Shown: positions 33,729 through 42,725, numbered from the stretch's first letter. The stretch: 50,238 nucleotides of DNA from Kofleriaceae bacterium (GCA_025357755.1 JANXOP010000178.1:1-50238), one strand, 5' to 3'. The notes: generated by a model from the letters alone, not told the origin. Program-made: numbers and translations.

Positions 33729-35329
33729 TGCAGTTCGAAGAACACGGGCTCACGTTCGAGCATTCGACCGCGTGGCTCGGGCCCGATCCGACGCCCGTGC
33801 CCGCGCCGCGCCTCCTGCGCGAAGCCGAGGGGGGCCCCGCGCCCGGCATCACGACGGGCAAGACCGGCCTCTATCACGTCGAGCTCACGTCGACGATCGA
33901 CGCGCAAGCCAAGATCGAGGTGCTGATCGATGACCTGCCACGCTGGTCGAACTACACGATGTGGCTCGAGCTCGATCGCCGGACCCGGTGGGGCGAGCTC
34001 TATCACCTCGAGTCGAGCATGGTGCGCGGCATCGCGGAGCACGATTGGCTCCGCACCGCGTACACCTACGCGCACGTCGCCGATAAGGGCGACGAGCCGC
34101 GCGTCGATCACGCGATCGAGTACGCCACGGTCGATCACGATCAGATCTATGTCGTCACGCTGTTCGGTACGCCGGGCGAGCTCGCGCGGATCGAAGAGGT
34201 GGTCGCACCGTCGCTCCGCACCAAGACCCAGAATGGCCAGGCGATGGTCCCGCAGACCAGCCGGCTCGATATCCGGAAGTTCCCGGACAGCGTCTCGCTC
34301 GCGTTCGATTCGACCGTGATGGTGATCGTCGCCGATCTCGTCGACGGCAAGCTCCGCGCGCGCGGTGGCGGCTCCGGCGTGATCGTCGGCCGCGATGGCT
34401 CGATCCTCACGAACTATCACGTGATCTCGGACAACAGCGAGAAGGAGCCGCGACTCCACGACCTGTTCATCGTCGCGCGCTACGCCTCGCTCGATAAAGC
34501 ACCGCGCTTGCAATGCGCCGGCAAGCCGAGCCGCAGCAAGCTCCAGCCCACGCTCGATCTCGCGCTGATCAAGTGCGACACCGATCTCGATGGTCGTGCG
34601 TGGAGTCCGGCGTCGTCGGGCATCTGGGCCACGCTCGCCGAAGCGAGCCAGAGCAACGTCACGATCGGCGAGCGCCTGTGGGTGCTCGGCTATCCGGATC
34701 GCGGCGGCGGTGGCCTCACGCTCACCGAAGGCGCGGTCGAAGGATGGACCGGCCCCGACGGCACCTCGGGTCGCGACTACATCACCACGCGCGCCTCGAT
34801 CAGCTCGGGCAGTAGCGGCGGACCGGTCGTCGACGATCACGGCCGGCTCGTCGGCATCGCCTCGGCGTTCCGCGCGAACGGCAAGGTCGGCCTCGTGCGC
34901 CCGCTCCAGACCGCGAGTCAGCTGCTCGCGTATGCCGCGGCCGGCTGGACGCCGCTCGAGAATCACACCGAGGTCGCGCTCACGCCGACCTCCGTCGAAG
35001 CCGCGGCAGAGGGTGTCCGGATCTACACTACGATCACCGACGATGCGACCGAGTCACCGATCCGCGATGCGCTCGTGATGGTGCTGCGACCCGGTGTGAG
35101 CTCGAGCTCGATCGATCTCAATCGCCTCGACGATCAGGCGATCGCGTGGGGTCGAACGAATGCGAACGGCGAGGTCCGGATGAAGCAACTCGTGCCACCT
35201 GGCACGTACACCGTGATGGTGATGGCCCAGGGCTACGAGGCCTTGATCGGCGATAGCGAGCTGCACCTCGACACGAACACCCCGCCGAGCTTCGACCCGT
35301 GGGGAAAGATCGGGCTGCACTCGCGTTAG
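33728..35329 (+). CDS. Trypsin-like serine protease with N- and C-terminal accessory domains
   Basis: Encodes 533 aa. The ATG at 33728 shares its A with the upstream TGA. Residues 1-170 form a DcrB/PsbP-like alpha-beta domain (LYHVELTSTIDAQAKIEVLI). Residues 190-395 are a chymotrypsin-fold protease with His231 in LTNYHVI, Asp277 in TLDLALIK and Ser363 in SSGSSGGPVVDD. Residues 410-533 resemble a carboxypeptidase-regulatory beta-sandwich (IRDALVMVLRP, PPGTYTVMVMAQGYEAL). No signal peptide is visible, so it is either cytosolic or exported by an unrecognised route. It is the third gene of the PrsW operon. Confidence 0.8.
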   Translation: MQFEEHGLTFEHSTAWLGPDPTPVPAPRLLREAEGGPAPGITTGKTGLYHVELTSTIDAQAKIEVLIDDLPRWSNYTMWLELDRRTRWGELYHLESSMVRGIAEHDWLRTAYTYAHVADKGDEPRVDHAIEYATVDHDQIYVVTLFGTPGELARIEEVVAPSLRTKTQNGQAMVPQTSRLDIRKFPDSVSLAFDSTVMVIVADLVDGKLRARGGGSGVIVGRDGSILTNYHVISDNSEKEPRLHDLFIVARYASLDKAPRLQCAGKPSRSKLQPTLDLALIKCDTDLDGRAWSPASSGIWATLAEASQSNVTIGERLWVLGYPDRGGGGLTLTEGAVEGWTGPDGTSGRDYITTRASISSGSSGGPVVDDHGRLVGIASAFRANGKVGLVRPLQTASQLLAYAAAGWTPLENHTEVALTPTSVEAAAEGVRIYTTITDDATESPIRDALVMVLRPGVSSSSIDLNRLDDQAIAWGRTNANGEVRMKQLVPPGTYTVMVMAQGYEALIGDSELHLDTNTPPSFDPWGKIGLHSR

Positions 35330-35332
35330 TGC

Positions 35333-36802
35333 CTATTCTTCGTCGGCACCGATGCGCTGGGAATCGCCGCGCATGACGGCCTGGATCGTGCCTTCGAGCG
35401 CCGAGACATTGAACGGCTTCTCGATGAAGCCGTCGGGCTGCTCGGCGCTGTCGGGTTGCTCGGAGTAGCCCGACATCAGGATGACGGCGGTACCGGGCTG
35501 GGTCTCGCGCACGACGGGCACGAGCTGGTAGCCGGTCTTCTTCGGCATCATCACGTCGAGGAGGACGACATCGAAGTGCTGGGCGCGGAGGAGTTGCTCG
35601 GCCTCGCCGCCATCGCAGGCCACGACCGGCACCGCGCCGCGACGGATCAGGAAGCGCTGGATCGTCTGGCGGACCGAAGGTTCGTCGTCGGCGACGAGGA
35701 TCTTCAAGCCCGTGAGCTTCTCCATCGGCGGCTGCTCGCTCGTCGAGCGACGGCGTGGCGCCTGGACACCGGGGACGATCGGGAGCCGAACGCGCAGCGT
35801 GGTGCCGCGCTCGGGCTCCGAGGTCGCGGTGAGATCGCCGCCGAGCCGGCGCACGATGCCGAGCACGGCCGAAAGGCCGAGGCCGCGATGGTCCGCCTTG
35901 GTCGTGAAGAAGGGATCGAACATCCGGTTGAGGGTCGCGGCGTCCATGCCGATGCCGTCGTCGGAGATCGAGAGCTCCCATGCGTGGTCGCGGATCATGC
36001 TGGTCACGCGGATCGTGCCGGCACCGCGCACGGCGTCGACCGAGTTCTCGACGAGATCGAGGATCACCTGACGCAACAGGCTGCGATCGGCTTCGATCGC
36101 GATGTCGGGCGCGTTCGCCTCGAGCGTGAGCGTCACCGTCGGAGGCACCATCCGGGTCAAGCGATGGCGGGTGTCCGCGAGGAGGAGATCCGGATCGAGG
36201 AGCGCGGTGACAAACCGACCGCGACCTGCAAATGCGAGCAGCTGCTTGGTGAGCAGCGTCATCCGGCGCGCCGCCGCTTCGATCCGGCCGATCGCTTCGC
36301 GGGGTTCGTGGCCGAGCGAATCGTCTTCGCGCAGCATGCTCGCCTCGGAGACCACGCTGACGAGCTGGTTATTGAACTCGTGCGCGACACCACCGGCGAC
36401 GAGGCCGAGGCTCTCGAGGCGCTCGTTCGAGGCGATCCGGATCTGGTTGGCGCTGCGCTGGGTGATGGGCTCGGTGATGTCGCTGCGATCGGTCAGATCC
36501 ATCACGCACGCGACGAGGTACCACTGGCCCTCGTGCTGGCGACGCTCGGCGACGAACCGGACCATTCGGTCACCGCGTGGGCTCGCGACCTCGAGATCGG
36601 CTTCGCCGCCGATCGCAGCGAGGCTCGGCCACGCGGCCTCGAGCTGGCGCGAGTGCGCCCAGACCTGGCCCCCGACGCTCCAGCCCGCACCGGTCGCGAC
36701 AGGGTTCGCGGCGACCACGATTCCATCGACCTTGGTCACCACCACCCCGATGGGGAGGAAACCAACGTCGAACACGGACGCTATCAAGCCCTCGGCAGTC
36801 AC
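35333..36802 (-). CDS. Hybrid sensor histidine kinase / response regulator
   Basis: Encodes 489 aa from a GTG. A PAS-like N-domain (about residues 10-105; GIVVAANPVATGAGW) has no membrane helix, so the kinase is cytosolic. HisKA carries H141 in GGVAHEFNNQL. HATPase_c shows LVENSVDAV, ISDDGIGMD, FDPFFTTKADHRGLGLS. A C-terminal receiver (about 368-485) has DDEPS, phospho-Asp in VVLLDVMMPKK, MSGYS and IEKPFN. There is no output domain, so phosphate probably passes to another protein. It is convergent with the protease gene (4 bp gap) and divergent from pcnB. Confidence 0.9.
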   Translation of the reverse strand: MTAEGLIASVFDVGFLPIGVVVTKVDGIVVAANPVATGAGWSVGGQVWAHSRQLEAAWPSLAAIGGEADLEVASPRGDRMVRFVAERRQHEGQWYLVACVMDLTDRSDITEPITQRSANQIRIASNERLESLGLVAGGVAHEFNNQLVSVVSEASMLREDDSLGHEPREAIGRIEAAARRMTLLTKQLLAFAGRGRFVTALLDPDLLLADTRHRLTRMVPPTVTLTLEANAPDIAIEADRSLLRQVILDLVENSVDAVRGAGTIRVTSMIRDHAWELSISDDGIGMDAATLNRMFDPFFTTKADHRGLGLSAVLGIVRRLGGDLTATSEPERGTTLRVRLPIVPGVQAPRRRSTSEQPPMEKLTGLKILVADDEPSVRQTIQRFLIRRGAVPVVACDGGEAEQLLRAQHFDVVLLDVMMPKKTGYQLVPVVRETQPGTAVILMSGYSEQPDSAEQPDGFIEKPFNVSALEGTIQAVMRGDSQRIGADEE

Positions 36803-36924
36803 GGGTTTCTGGTTCGGTCAGCTTGCTACGATCCTGAGGGTCGTCTCGGCACGCGATCAGTGCCGTCTGGGGTAGCCGGCGTTAATTCGAGGCGCTTCGC
36901 GCACTTGCGAGGGGTTTGCGGACC

Positions 36925-38472
36925 GTGCTACCGCTCGACGAAGTTATGCCAACCCTGGATCGCGCCGCCATCGACTCCGATGCCGATCGCGTGGTCCGCA
37001 AGCTAACCCGGGCGGGATACAAGGCGTACCTCGTCGGTGGTTGTGTGCGCGACCTGCTCGTCGGCAAGACGCCGAAGGATTTCGACGTCGCGACCAGTGC
37101 GACGCCGAACGAGATCAAATCGACGTTCCGAAACTCGCGGATCATCGGTCGTCGGTTCCGGCTCGCCCACGTGTTCTTCGACCAGAAGATCATCGAAACA
37201 GCGACGTTCCGTGCGAACCCGCGCGAGGAGGACGAGCACGATTTGCTCATCCGTCGCGACAACGTGTTCGGCACCGAATCAGAAGATGCCAAACGCCGCG
37301 ACTTCACCATCAACGGCTTATTTTACGACGTCGAGCGTGAAGAAGTCATCGATCACGTCAGCGGTCTTGCGGATCTCGAAGCGAAACTCGTCCGCACGAT
37401 CGGCGATCCGGATATCCGGTTCCAGGAGGACCCGGTCCGCATGCTGCGCGCGATCAAGTTCGCCGCGCGGCTCGATTTCGGGTTCGAGCCGGCCACGTGG
37501 AAGGCCCTCCTCCGCTGGCGCAGCGAGATCTCGAAGTGCGCCCCGCCGCGGCTCCTCGAGGAGATGCATCGGTTGTTGCGTGGTGGCGCCGCGCGGCGCT
37601 CGTTCGAGCTGATGGTCGAGACCGGCGTGCTCGCCGTGTTGTCGCCGTATCTCGCCGGGCTCCTCGAAGGTCCAGGCGCCCCGCTCGCGACGCCCGCACT
37701 CACCGATTCGGTGCCCCGCTCGACGATCGCGCGGATCGAGTACGAGGACGAGGATCCGGCCGCGACCGATCCGGATGATCCGGACGACGACGACGCCGAC
37801 GATGCCGACGACGCCGACGATGCCGACGATGCCGACGATGTCGAGGTTGCCCCCGCGCTCGATGTCGAGGAGCAGGCGTGGCGTCGCGTGTGGGCCGATG
37901 ACCCACCCGCTCGTCCTGCACACGCGAGCACCGTGAAGCTCTCGTTCCTCGCCGGCGCCGAGCTCGCGAAGCGCCGCGCGCTCGCGTGGGAGGCGCTGAC
38001 CCAGCTCGATGTCGCGATCAAAGAAGGTCGCGATCCTTCGAATGCGGTCGCGTTCGGCGCCCTGCTCGGCCCGTTCGTCCACTTCCAGGGCGATGCCGAG
38101 CCCAAGGGCGGTGCGCTGATGGCGGCCGTCAACGAGCTCTCGAATCCGCTGATCGTCCAGGCCCACGTCACGCGTCGCGATAGCGAGCGCCTGCGCTTCC
38201 TGCTGCTCGCGCAGAAGAAGATCGCGTCGGCAAAGAAGCGCGACGTCCAGGCCGAGCTCGCCGGTGGGCGGGATTCGATCGACGACGCGATCCTGCTCTA
38301 CACGCTGCTCGAGCGCGCCGCCGGCAACGAAGCCGTGCTGCCGACGACCGTCGCCGCCAAGGGTGGCAACGGCGCGACCGCCTCCGAGGACGACGACGAT
38401 CCGAATCGGCCCCGCAAGCGTCGCCGCCGTCGTCGCGGTGGTCGCCGTCGGCACGGCGAATCCGAGCTCTAG
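36925..38472 (+). CDS. pcnB: Poly(A) polymerase / tRNA nucleotidyltransferase family protein
   Basis: Encodes 515 aa from the GTG at 36925 (GAGGGG 10 nt upstream; a TTG at 36916 and an ATG at 36946 are alternatives). Class II nucleotidyltransferase head: AYLVGGCVRDLLVGKTPKDF with the catalytic D-x-D in KDFDVATSATP; then RRDFTINGLFYD, RTIGDPDIRFQEDPVRMLRA and IKFAARLDFGFEP. Length and basic tail (KRRRRRRGGRRR) fit bacterial PcnB, which adds 3' poly(A) to RNA for decay, more than a CCA-adding enzyme. An unusual Asp/Ala insert of about 30 residues (DDADDADDADDADD) interrupts the C-domain. It ends 1 bp before the methyltransferase start. Confidence 0.85.
   Translation: MLPLDEVMPTLDRAAIDSDADRVVRKLTRAGYKAYLVGGCVRDLLVGKTPKDFDVATSATPNEIKSTFRNSRIIGRRFRLAHVFFDQKIIETATFRANPREEDEHDLLIRRDNVFGTESEDAKRRDFTINGLFYDVEREEVIDHVSGLADLEAKLVRTIGDPDIRFQEDPVRMLRAIKFAARLDFGFEPATWKALLRWRSEISKCAPPRLLEEMHRLLRGGAARRSFELMVETGVLAVLSPYLAGLLEGPGAPLATPALTDSVPRSTIARIEYEDEDPAATDPDDPDDDDADDADDADDADDADDVEVAPALDVEEQAWRRVWADDPPARPAHASTVKLSFLAGAELAKRRALAWEALTQLDVAIKEGRDPSNAVAFGALLGPFVHFQGDAEPKGGALMAAVNELSNPLIVQAHVTRRDSERLRFLLLAQKKIASAKKRDVQAELAGGRDSIDDAILLYTLLERAAGNEAVLPTTVAAKGGNGATASEDDDDPNRPRKRRRRRRGGRRRHGESEL
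37789..37842 (+). repeat. In-frame 9-bp tandem repeat inside pcnB
   Basis: About six copies of a 9-bp unit close to GACGATGCC, coding for repeats of D-D-A. The third codon positions vary (gac/gat), so copies are imperfect. It is a low-complexity, potentially length-variable tract that encodes the acidic insert of PcnB. Confidence 0.75.
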
Positions 38473-38473
38473 C

Positions 38474-39319
38474 GTGGCGCGCGCGGGTCGGTTGCCGGCC
38501 GAGCTGATCGATGACCTCGTCGATGCAGGCTCGCGCGAGCACTACAGCGACGCCGCACTCTACGATTACGAATATCGCCGGCGTCGCGCCGACGTGACCT
38601 TCTATAGAGAGCTCGCCAAGCGCCGCGGAGCGGACCAGATCCTGGATCTCGGCTGCGGCTCGGGGCGGGTGACCATCCCGCTCGCGCGCGACGGCCACCA
38701 CGTCCACGGCATCGATCAATCCCCGAGCATGCTCGCGACGTTGAAGAAGCGGATCGAGGACGCGCCCGTCCCGGTCCAGGAGCGGATCCGGGTCTCGCCT
38801 GGCGACCTGTGCACGTTCACGGTGGCGGGCAAATACGACCTCGCGATCGCCGCGTTCAATGTCCTCGAGCACCTCTACACGCGCGGCGAGCTCGCAGCCT
38901 GCCTCGCGCGGGTCGCGGCCCACCTCGCGCCCGGTGGCGCGTTCGCCTTCGATGTCCAGATGCCCGACCTCGGCTGGTTGCTGCGCGACTCGCGCAAGCG
39001 CTGGGCGAAGACCCGGTTCACCGATCCGACGACGAAACGACCGATGTTCTACTCGACGAACCACGACTACGATCCGGTCGGCCAGATCGCGAACATCCGG
39101 ATCTTCTACGATCCCGTCGACGGCAAGGGTCCCACGAAGGTCGTGAAGCTGTCGCAGCGGAAGTATTTTCCCGCCGAGCTCGAGGCGCTGGTCGCCCATG
39201 CCGGCTTCCGCGTGGTCGAGCGCTACGGGGATTTTGCCTGGCGCGAGCTCGACGGCACCGCCGAGTCCCAAGTCTTGATCGCCGAGCGCCAGCCGATTCC
39301 TCGTCGGAAAACCCGCTGA
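38474..39319 (+). CDS. Class I SAM-dependent methyltransferase
   Basis: Encodes 281 aa from a GTG, 1 bp after the pcnB stop. Rossmann-type SAM site: QILDLGCGSGRVTIPLARDG (motif I), then GIDQSPSML (motif II acid), and DLAIAAFNVLEHLYTRGELA / LAPGGAFAFDVQMP (post-I strands). The substrate is not evident; an RNA substrate is conceivable because of the tight link to pcnB, but small molecules are equally likely. Confidence 0.85.
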   Translation: MARAGRLPAELIDDLVDAGSREHYSDAALYDYEYRRRRADVTFYRELAKRRGADQILDLGCGSGRVTIPLARDGHHVHGIDQSPSMLATLKKRIEDAPVPVQERIRVSPGDLCTFTVAGKYDLAIAAFNVLEHLYTRGELAACLARVAAHLAPGGAFAFDVQMPDLGWLLRDSRKRWAKTRFTDPTTKRPMFYSTNHDYDPVGQIANIRIFYDPVDGKGPTKVVKLSQRKYFPAELEALVAHAGFRVVERYGDFAWRELDGTAESQVLIAERQPIPRRKTR

Positions 39320-39480
39320 TCCTGGAGATCCTCGTCGAGGAATTCCCCTTTTCCGACGAGGATTTGGATCGTTTTATCCACAGGGAATCGGGCCTTTTGG
39401 CGCAGCGCTCCGACGAGGAATGGAGAGATCTCCGAGGACAAAAAAAGTCAAAAAAAAGATCCTCGACGGAGAATCCGGGA
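39298..39480. repeat. Cluster of TCCGACGAGGA motifs upstream of the H1-like gene
   Basis: An 11-bp motif, TCCGACGAGGA, occurs exactly three times: at 39298-39308 (as its reverse complement), 39352-39362 and 39409-39419. Partial forms lie at 39329-39341 (TCCTCGTCGAGGA, itself a palindrome) and near 39461 (TCCTCGACGGAGA). The first and second exact copies extend to a perfect 14-bp inverted repeat with a 37-nt loop. The block runs from the end of the methyltransferase gene to about 60 bp before the H1-like gene, so it may be an operator array, a terminator or both. Confidence 0.55.
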
Positions 39481-39536
39481 TCTGACTCGTGTAGCGTTTC
39501 GCCAGACCTGATTAACCCCGGGAGGGTTCAACAGCT

Positions 39537-39920
39537 ATGGGTGAGACGATCGCTAAGACTGGTGTTAAGCGCGACAAGGGCCTGATTTACTACATCAAGG
39601 GTGGAGACGTTTGGGGCTCCCCGTTGAAGAAGCCCAACATGCCGAAGGGCAAAGCGCAGAAGATCGCGTCGACGGGTGTCGACCTCGACTACGCGAAGTT
39701 CATGTACTACGTGAGCACCGACAACGCCGGTGACCTCACCGTCGAGCGCACGGGCCGCCAAGTTGGCGGTTCGAAGCGTAAGGCGACGAAGGGCTCGAGC
39801 GCGAAGAAGGCTCCGGCGAAGAAGGCCGCTCCGGCGAAGAAGTCGGCGCCTGCCAAGAAGGCGCCCGCCAAGAAGGCGCCTGCCAAGAAGGCGCCGGCGA
39901 AGAAGGCCAAGCGCAAGTAA
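39537..39920 (+). CDS. Histone H1-like DNA-binding protein with AKKAP repeats
   Basis: Encodes 127 aa. SD GGGAGGG lies 10 nt before the ATG. The first 75 residues are a compact domain (TGVKRDKGLIYYIKGGDVWG, VDLDYAKFMYYVSTDNAGDL) I cannot assign. The remainder is Lys/Ala/Pro-rich with tandem KKAPAK units, like the C-terminal tail of eukaryotic H1 and of bacterial H1-like nucleoid proteins. Likely role: DNA compaction. The tail is encoded by near-identical 15-bp units such as GCGCCTGCCAAGAAG. A strong terminator follows. Confidence 0.8.
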   Translation: MGETIAKTGVKRDKGLIYYIKGGDVWGSPLKKPNMPKGKAQKIASTGVDLDYAKFMYYVSTDNAGDLTVERTGRQVGGSKRKATKGSSAKKAPAKKAAPAKKSAPAKKAPAKKAPAKKAPAKKAKRK

Positions 39921-39947
39921 CTCTGCGTTTGTTCTTCTACTGCTAAG

Positions 39948-39975
39948 AAAAGGTCTCCCGCTGGGAGGCCTTTTC
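39948..39975 (+). terminator. Rho-independent terminator after the H1-like gene
   Basis: The stem AAAAGGTCTCCC pairs with GGGAGGCCTTTT across a GCT loop (one mismatch, T opposite G), followed by CTC. Its A and T tracts are symmetrical. It starts 27 bp after the TAA. Confidence 0.85.
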
Positions 39976-40042
39976 TCGTTTCGGAGTTTCGGGGTACGAG
40001 TGACCCCGTTGCCCCGGCTTTTTGCTGTAGCATTTCACCGAC

Positions 40043-41176
40043 GTGGTGAGGCTCCCTAGACTTTCACGCGCGGTGAAGACCGCGTTGGTGATGGCTCTCA
40101 GTGTTGCGTACGTGGGCTGGCATGCCCACAACGCATACGCGAAGGGAGGCGGTGACGACGACGGTGGTGGCGACGACGACGGTGGCGACGACGACGGTGG
40201 CAAGTCCGAGAAGGGCGATGCTGGCGGCGACGACGACGACGACGGCAACGCGGATGGCTCGGATCAACCCTCGGTCTACGCCGGTGGCCTCTACACCATC
40301 AACACGTATCCGATCCGCGAGAACGATCGCCCGCTGACGATGACCAAGGGCGTGACCCAGATCCGCCTCGGCCTCGGCACCGATCTGAGCGCGAAGGGCG
40401 CCTTCGGAAGCTTCGGCGCCAACCTCGAAGCGCAGTACGGCTACAGCGATAACTTCACCATCATCGGTGGCCTCACCGATGCGTACAACTTCAAGCAGTA
40501 CGGCGTCTACTTCGGGTTCGAGGGCGCACTCGCGTACGACCTGCTCGATATCCGGGTCGCCGCGAACCTCCATCGCAACGCGGTCGCGCTCTACTCGGAC
40601 TTTTGCAACCCGCCGAGCATGCCGGGTGAAATCGCGACGGGCTCGCCGGGAGCCGAGATGTGTCAGAGCGCGAGCTCGGCGATCCAGAACCTCCCGAACG
40701 GCAACTTCCTCGCCGGCGGGACCAAATTTTCGATCGACCTCGGCTTCCCGTTCCGCTATTCGATCAAACCCGAGATCGCGATCATCGCGCTGCAGACCCT
40801 GATCAGCATCGACTTCAACGCCGTCGATATCGATCACGCGACCGTGGTGCCTGTGGATCCGCCTGTGACGGGCCAACCGTCGACGATCTTTCGCAAGACC
40901 GGCAACAGCGCGAAGCCCGATTTCAATCCATCGATTGGTATCGCGACGAATCCGATCCCGCAGCTCTCCGTGACCCTGTTCGCCCAGTTGCGGATTCCCG
41001 ATTTCGACACCTCGGCCGGCCAGTTCGTCGTGCCCGTGACCGCGCGCGTCGAAGCATCGCCGACCCAGAAGCTCGACTTCGGTCTCGAGTTCACGTTGCT
41101 CAACGTGAAGCCGCCCGATGGTCAGAGCCCGATCGATAACCGCTACTTGTCGTTCTTTGCTCAGGCCAGGTACTAG
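40043..41176 (+). CDS. Outer-membrane beta-barrel protein with Asp/Gly linker
   Basis: Encodes 377 aa from a GTG (two GTG in tandem). The signal peptide ends near HNAYAKGG. A linker of about 45 residues alternates GGGDDD blocks and could bind calcium. Strands of a barrel follow (QIRLGLGTDLSAKGAFG, NLEAQYGYSDNFTIIGG, KLDFGLEFTLLNVKPPDG), with an aromatic C-terminus FFAQARY. The role is probably porin-like or structural; no specific family. The Ser/Thr kinase starts 3 bp after its stop. Confidence 0.75.
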   Translation: MVRLPRLSRAVKTALVMALSVAYVGWHAHNAYAKGGGDDDGGGDDDGGDDDGGKSEKGDAGGDDDDDGNADGSDQPSVYAGGLYTINTYPIRENDRPLTMTKGVTQIRLGLGTDLSAKGAFGSFGANLEAQYGYSDNFTIIGGLTDAYNFKQYGVYFGFEGALAYDLLDIRVAANLHRNAVALYSDFCNPPSMPGEIATGSPGAEMCQSASSAIQNLPNGNFLAGGTKFSIDLGFPFRYSIKPEIAIIALQTLISIDFNAVDIDHATVVPVDPPVTGQPSTIFRKTGNSAKPDFNPSIGIATNPIPQLSVTLFAQLRIPDFDTSAGQFVVPVTARVEASPTQKLDFGLEFTLLNVKPPDGQSPIDNRYLSFFAQARY

Positions 41177-41179
41177 CGC

Positions 41180-42433
41180 GTGAAAGTCTGTCCTCGCTGC
41201 TTCACACGCTTCCCGGACGGCGAGCGGTTCTGTCTGCATGACTCCGCGGTCCTCGTCGAAGAAGACGACATCGCGCGGCTAGGCCACAACATCGGCAACT
41301 ACCGGCTCGACAAGATCCTCGGGCGCGGTGGCATGGGAACCGTCTACCAAGGCGAGCACGTCTACATCAAAAAAGCGGTCGCGGTGAAAGTGCTGCATCC
41401 ACAGTTCGCGCGCTATCAGGAAGCGATCCATCGCTTCTTGCGCGAGGCTCGCGCGGCGACCGCGATCAACCATCCGAACATCGTCGACGTCACCGACTTC
41501 GGCATCCTGCCGGAGGGCCCGGTCTACTTCGTGATGGAGTACCTCGAGGGCAAGTCGCTCGAGGATCTGATCGAAAAAGAAGGCGCGGTCGAGCTCCATC
41601 GCGCCCTGAACATCGCGAACCAGATCGCACTCGCGCTCGATGCGGCCCACGCGGTCGGCGTCATCCATCGCGATCTCAAGCCCGACAACATCATGCTCAT
41701 CAAGCGGCCTGGTCGCCGCGATTTGGTGCGCATGAACCCCGATAACTCGTCGTGGATCACCGAGCGCGAAGAATCGTACGACTTCGTCAAGGTGCTCGAT
41801 TTCGGGATCGCGAAGGTCCTCGTTCCGGACGAGCTGCTCGCCGAGACCGTGCAAGGCGCGGTGTTCGGAACCCCCGAGTACATGTCGCCAGAGGCCGCGC
41901 GCGGCGAGGATGTCGACCATCGCGCCGATGTCTATTCGCTCGGCGTCATCCTGTTCGACATGTTGTGTGGTCGCCCGCCGTTCGAGGCACCGCAGTCGAG
42001 CGAAGTGCTCGCGATGCACATCCATTCGCAGGCACCCTCGCCGCGCGAGTTCGCACCGCACCGCGAGATCACCGAACAGGCCGAGTCGGTGATCTTGAAG
42101 GCGATGCAAAAAGATCCGGGCAAGCGCTACCAGACGATGATCGAGTTCCGGCGCGACCTCGAGATCTCCTACGGTTCGATCTCGTACCGCCGCACCGGCA
42201 AGCCGCAAGGGTTGCAGCCAACGGGGCCCGAGCTGCGCGCGCCGAAAAAGCGGCTCACCGAGGAGCTCGACGAGTGGATCACGAACGACCAGTCCGGTCT
42301 TTCGGTCGAGCAAGCGCGGATGGTGGCGTTGGTGGAGACCGCTGAAAAAGCGTTCACTCCCACCAACATGTCGCCCCTGGAGGCCGAGCGGCTCGCGAAT
42401 GCTCTGGATCGCGCGCTCGACGACGACGAATAG
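41180..42433 (+). CDS. Serine/threonine protein kinase with N-terminal zinc ribbon
   Basis: Encodes 417 aa from a GTG. A short zinc-ribbon-like start (CPRCFTRFPDGERFCLHD) precedes a Hanks-type kinase: glycine loop ILGRGGMGTVYQG, AVKVL lysine, HRDLKPDNIML catalytic loop, DFGIAK, and GTPEYMSPE for the APE motif. An insert of about 25 residues lies between the catalytic loop and DFG (MNPDNSSWITEREESYD). The C-terminal 100 residues have no membrane helix, so the kinase is cytosolic. It is 3 bp downstream of the outer-membrane barrel gene. Confidence 0.93.
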   Translation: MKVCPRCFTRFPDGERFCLHDSAVLVEEDDIARLGHNIGNYRLDKILGRGGMGTVYQGEHVYIKKAVAVKVLHPQFARYQEAIHRFLREARAATAINHPNIVDVTDFGILPEGPVYFVMEYLEGKSLEDLIEKEGAVELHRALNIANQIALALDAAHAVGVIHRDLKPDNIMLIKRPGRRDLVRMNPDNSSWITEREESYDFVKVLDFGIAKVLVPDELLAETVQGAVFGTPEYMSPEAARGEDVDHRADVYSLGVILFDMLCGRPPFEAPQSSEVLAMHIHSQAPSPREFAPHREITEQAESVILKAMQKDPGKRYQTMIEFRRDLEISYGSISYRRTGKPQGLQPTGPELRAPKKRLTEELDEWITNDQSGLSVEQARMVALVETAEKAFTPTNMSPLEAERLANALDRALDDDE

Positions 42434-42455
42434 CACGTGCTAGTTTCGGGGCTCG

Positions 42456-42704
42456 ATGTCCGCGAACCAAGCCAATCAGTCGGGACAACTCACACTCCGC
42501 AAGGACGTGAAGTTTAACGGGGTGAAGGTGTTCTCGGCGACGATGGTCGCAGATCGAGATCAGCTGGGCGAGAAGGTCACCACGTGGATCAACTCGCATG
42601 CCGAGAAGAAAGTGACCGACCTCGTCGTGACGCAATCGTCCGATGAAGCGTTTCACTGCATCGCGATCACCGTCTTCTATCACGAAGAAATTCAGCGCCG
42701 CTAA
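42456..42704 (+). CDS. Small conserved-looking protein of unknown function
   Basis: Encodes 82 aa with an alpha-beta pattern: LTLRKDVKFNGVKVFSATMV, then DQLGEKVTTWINSHAEKKV, then a strand VTQSSDEAFHCIAITVFYHE. It has no signal peptide. Similar short cytosolic proteins occur in myxobacteria, but I cannot name the family. It sits between the kinase (22 bp) and serC (21 bp) on the same strand. Confidence 0.6.
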   Translation: MSANQANQSGQLTLRKDVKFNGVKVFSATMVADRDQLGEKVTTWINSHAEKKVTDLVVTQSSDEAFHCIAITVFYHEEIQRR

Positions 42705-42725
42705 GCGCTGCGGACCAGGTCACCG

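Noticed and set aside
40141..40260. GGTGACGACGACGG-type repeats considered as a CRISPR-like or regulatory repeat
   Set aside because: They are in-frame coding repeats for the Gly/Asp linker of the barrel protein; no spacer structure. No CRISPR array was seen anywhere in the window.
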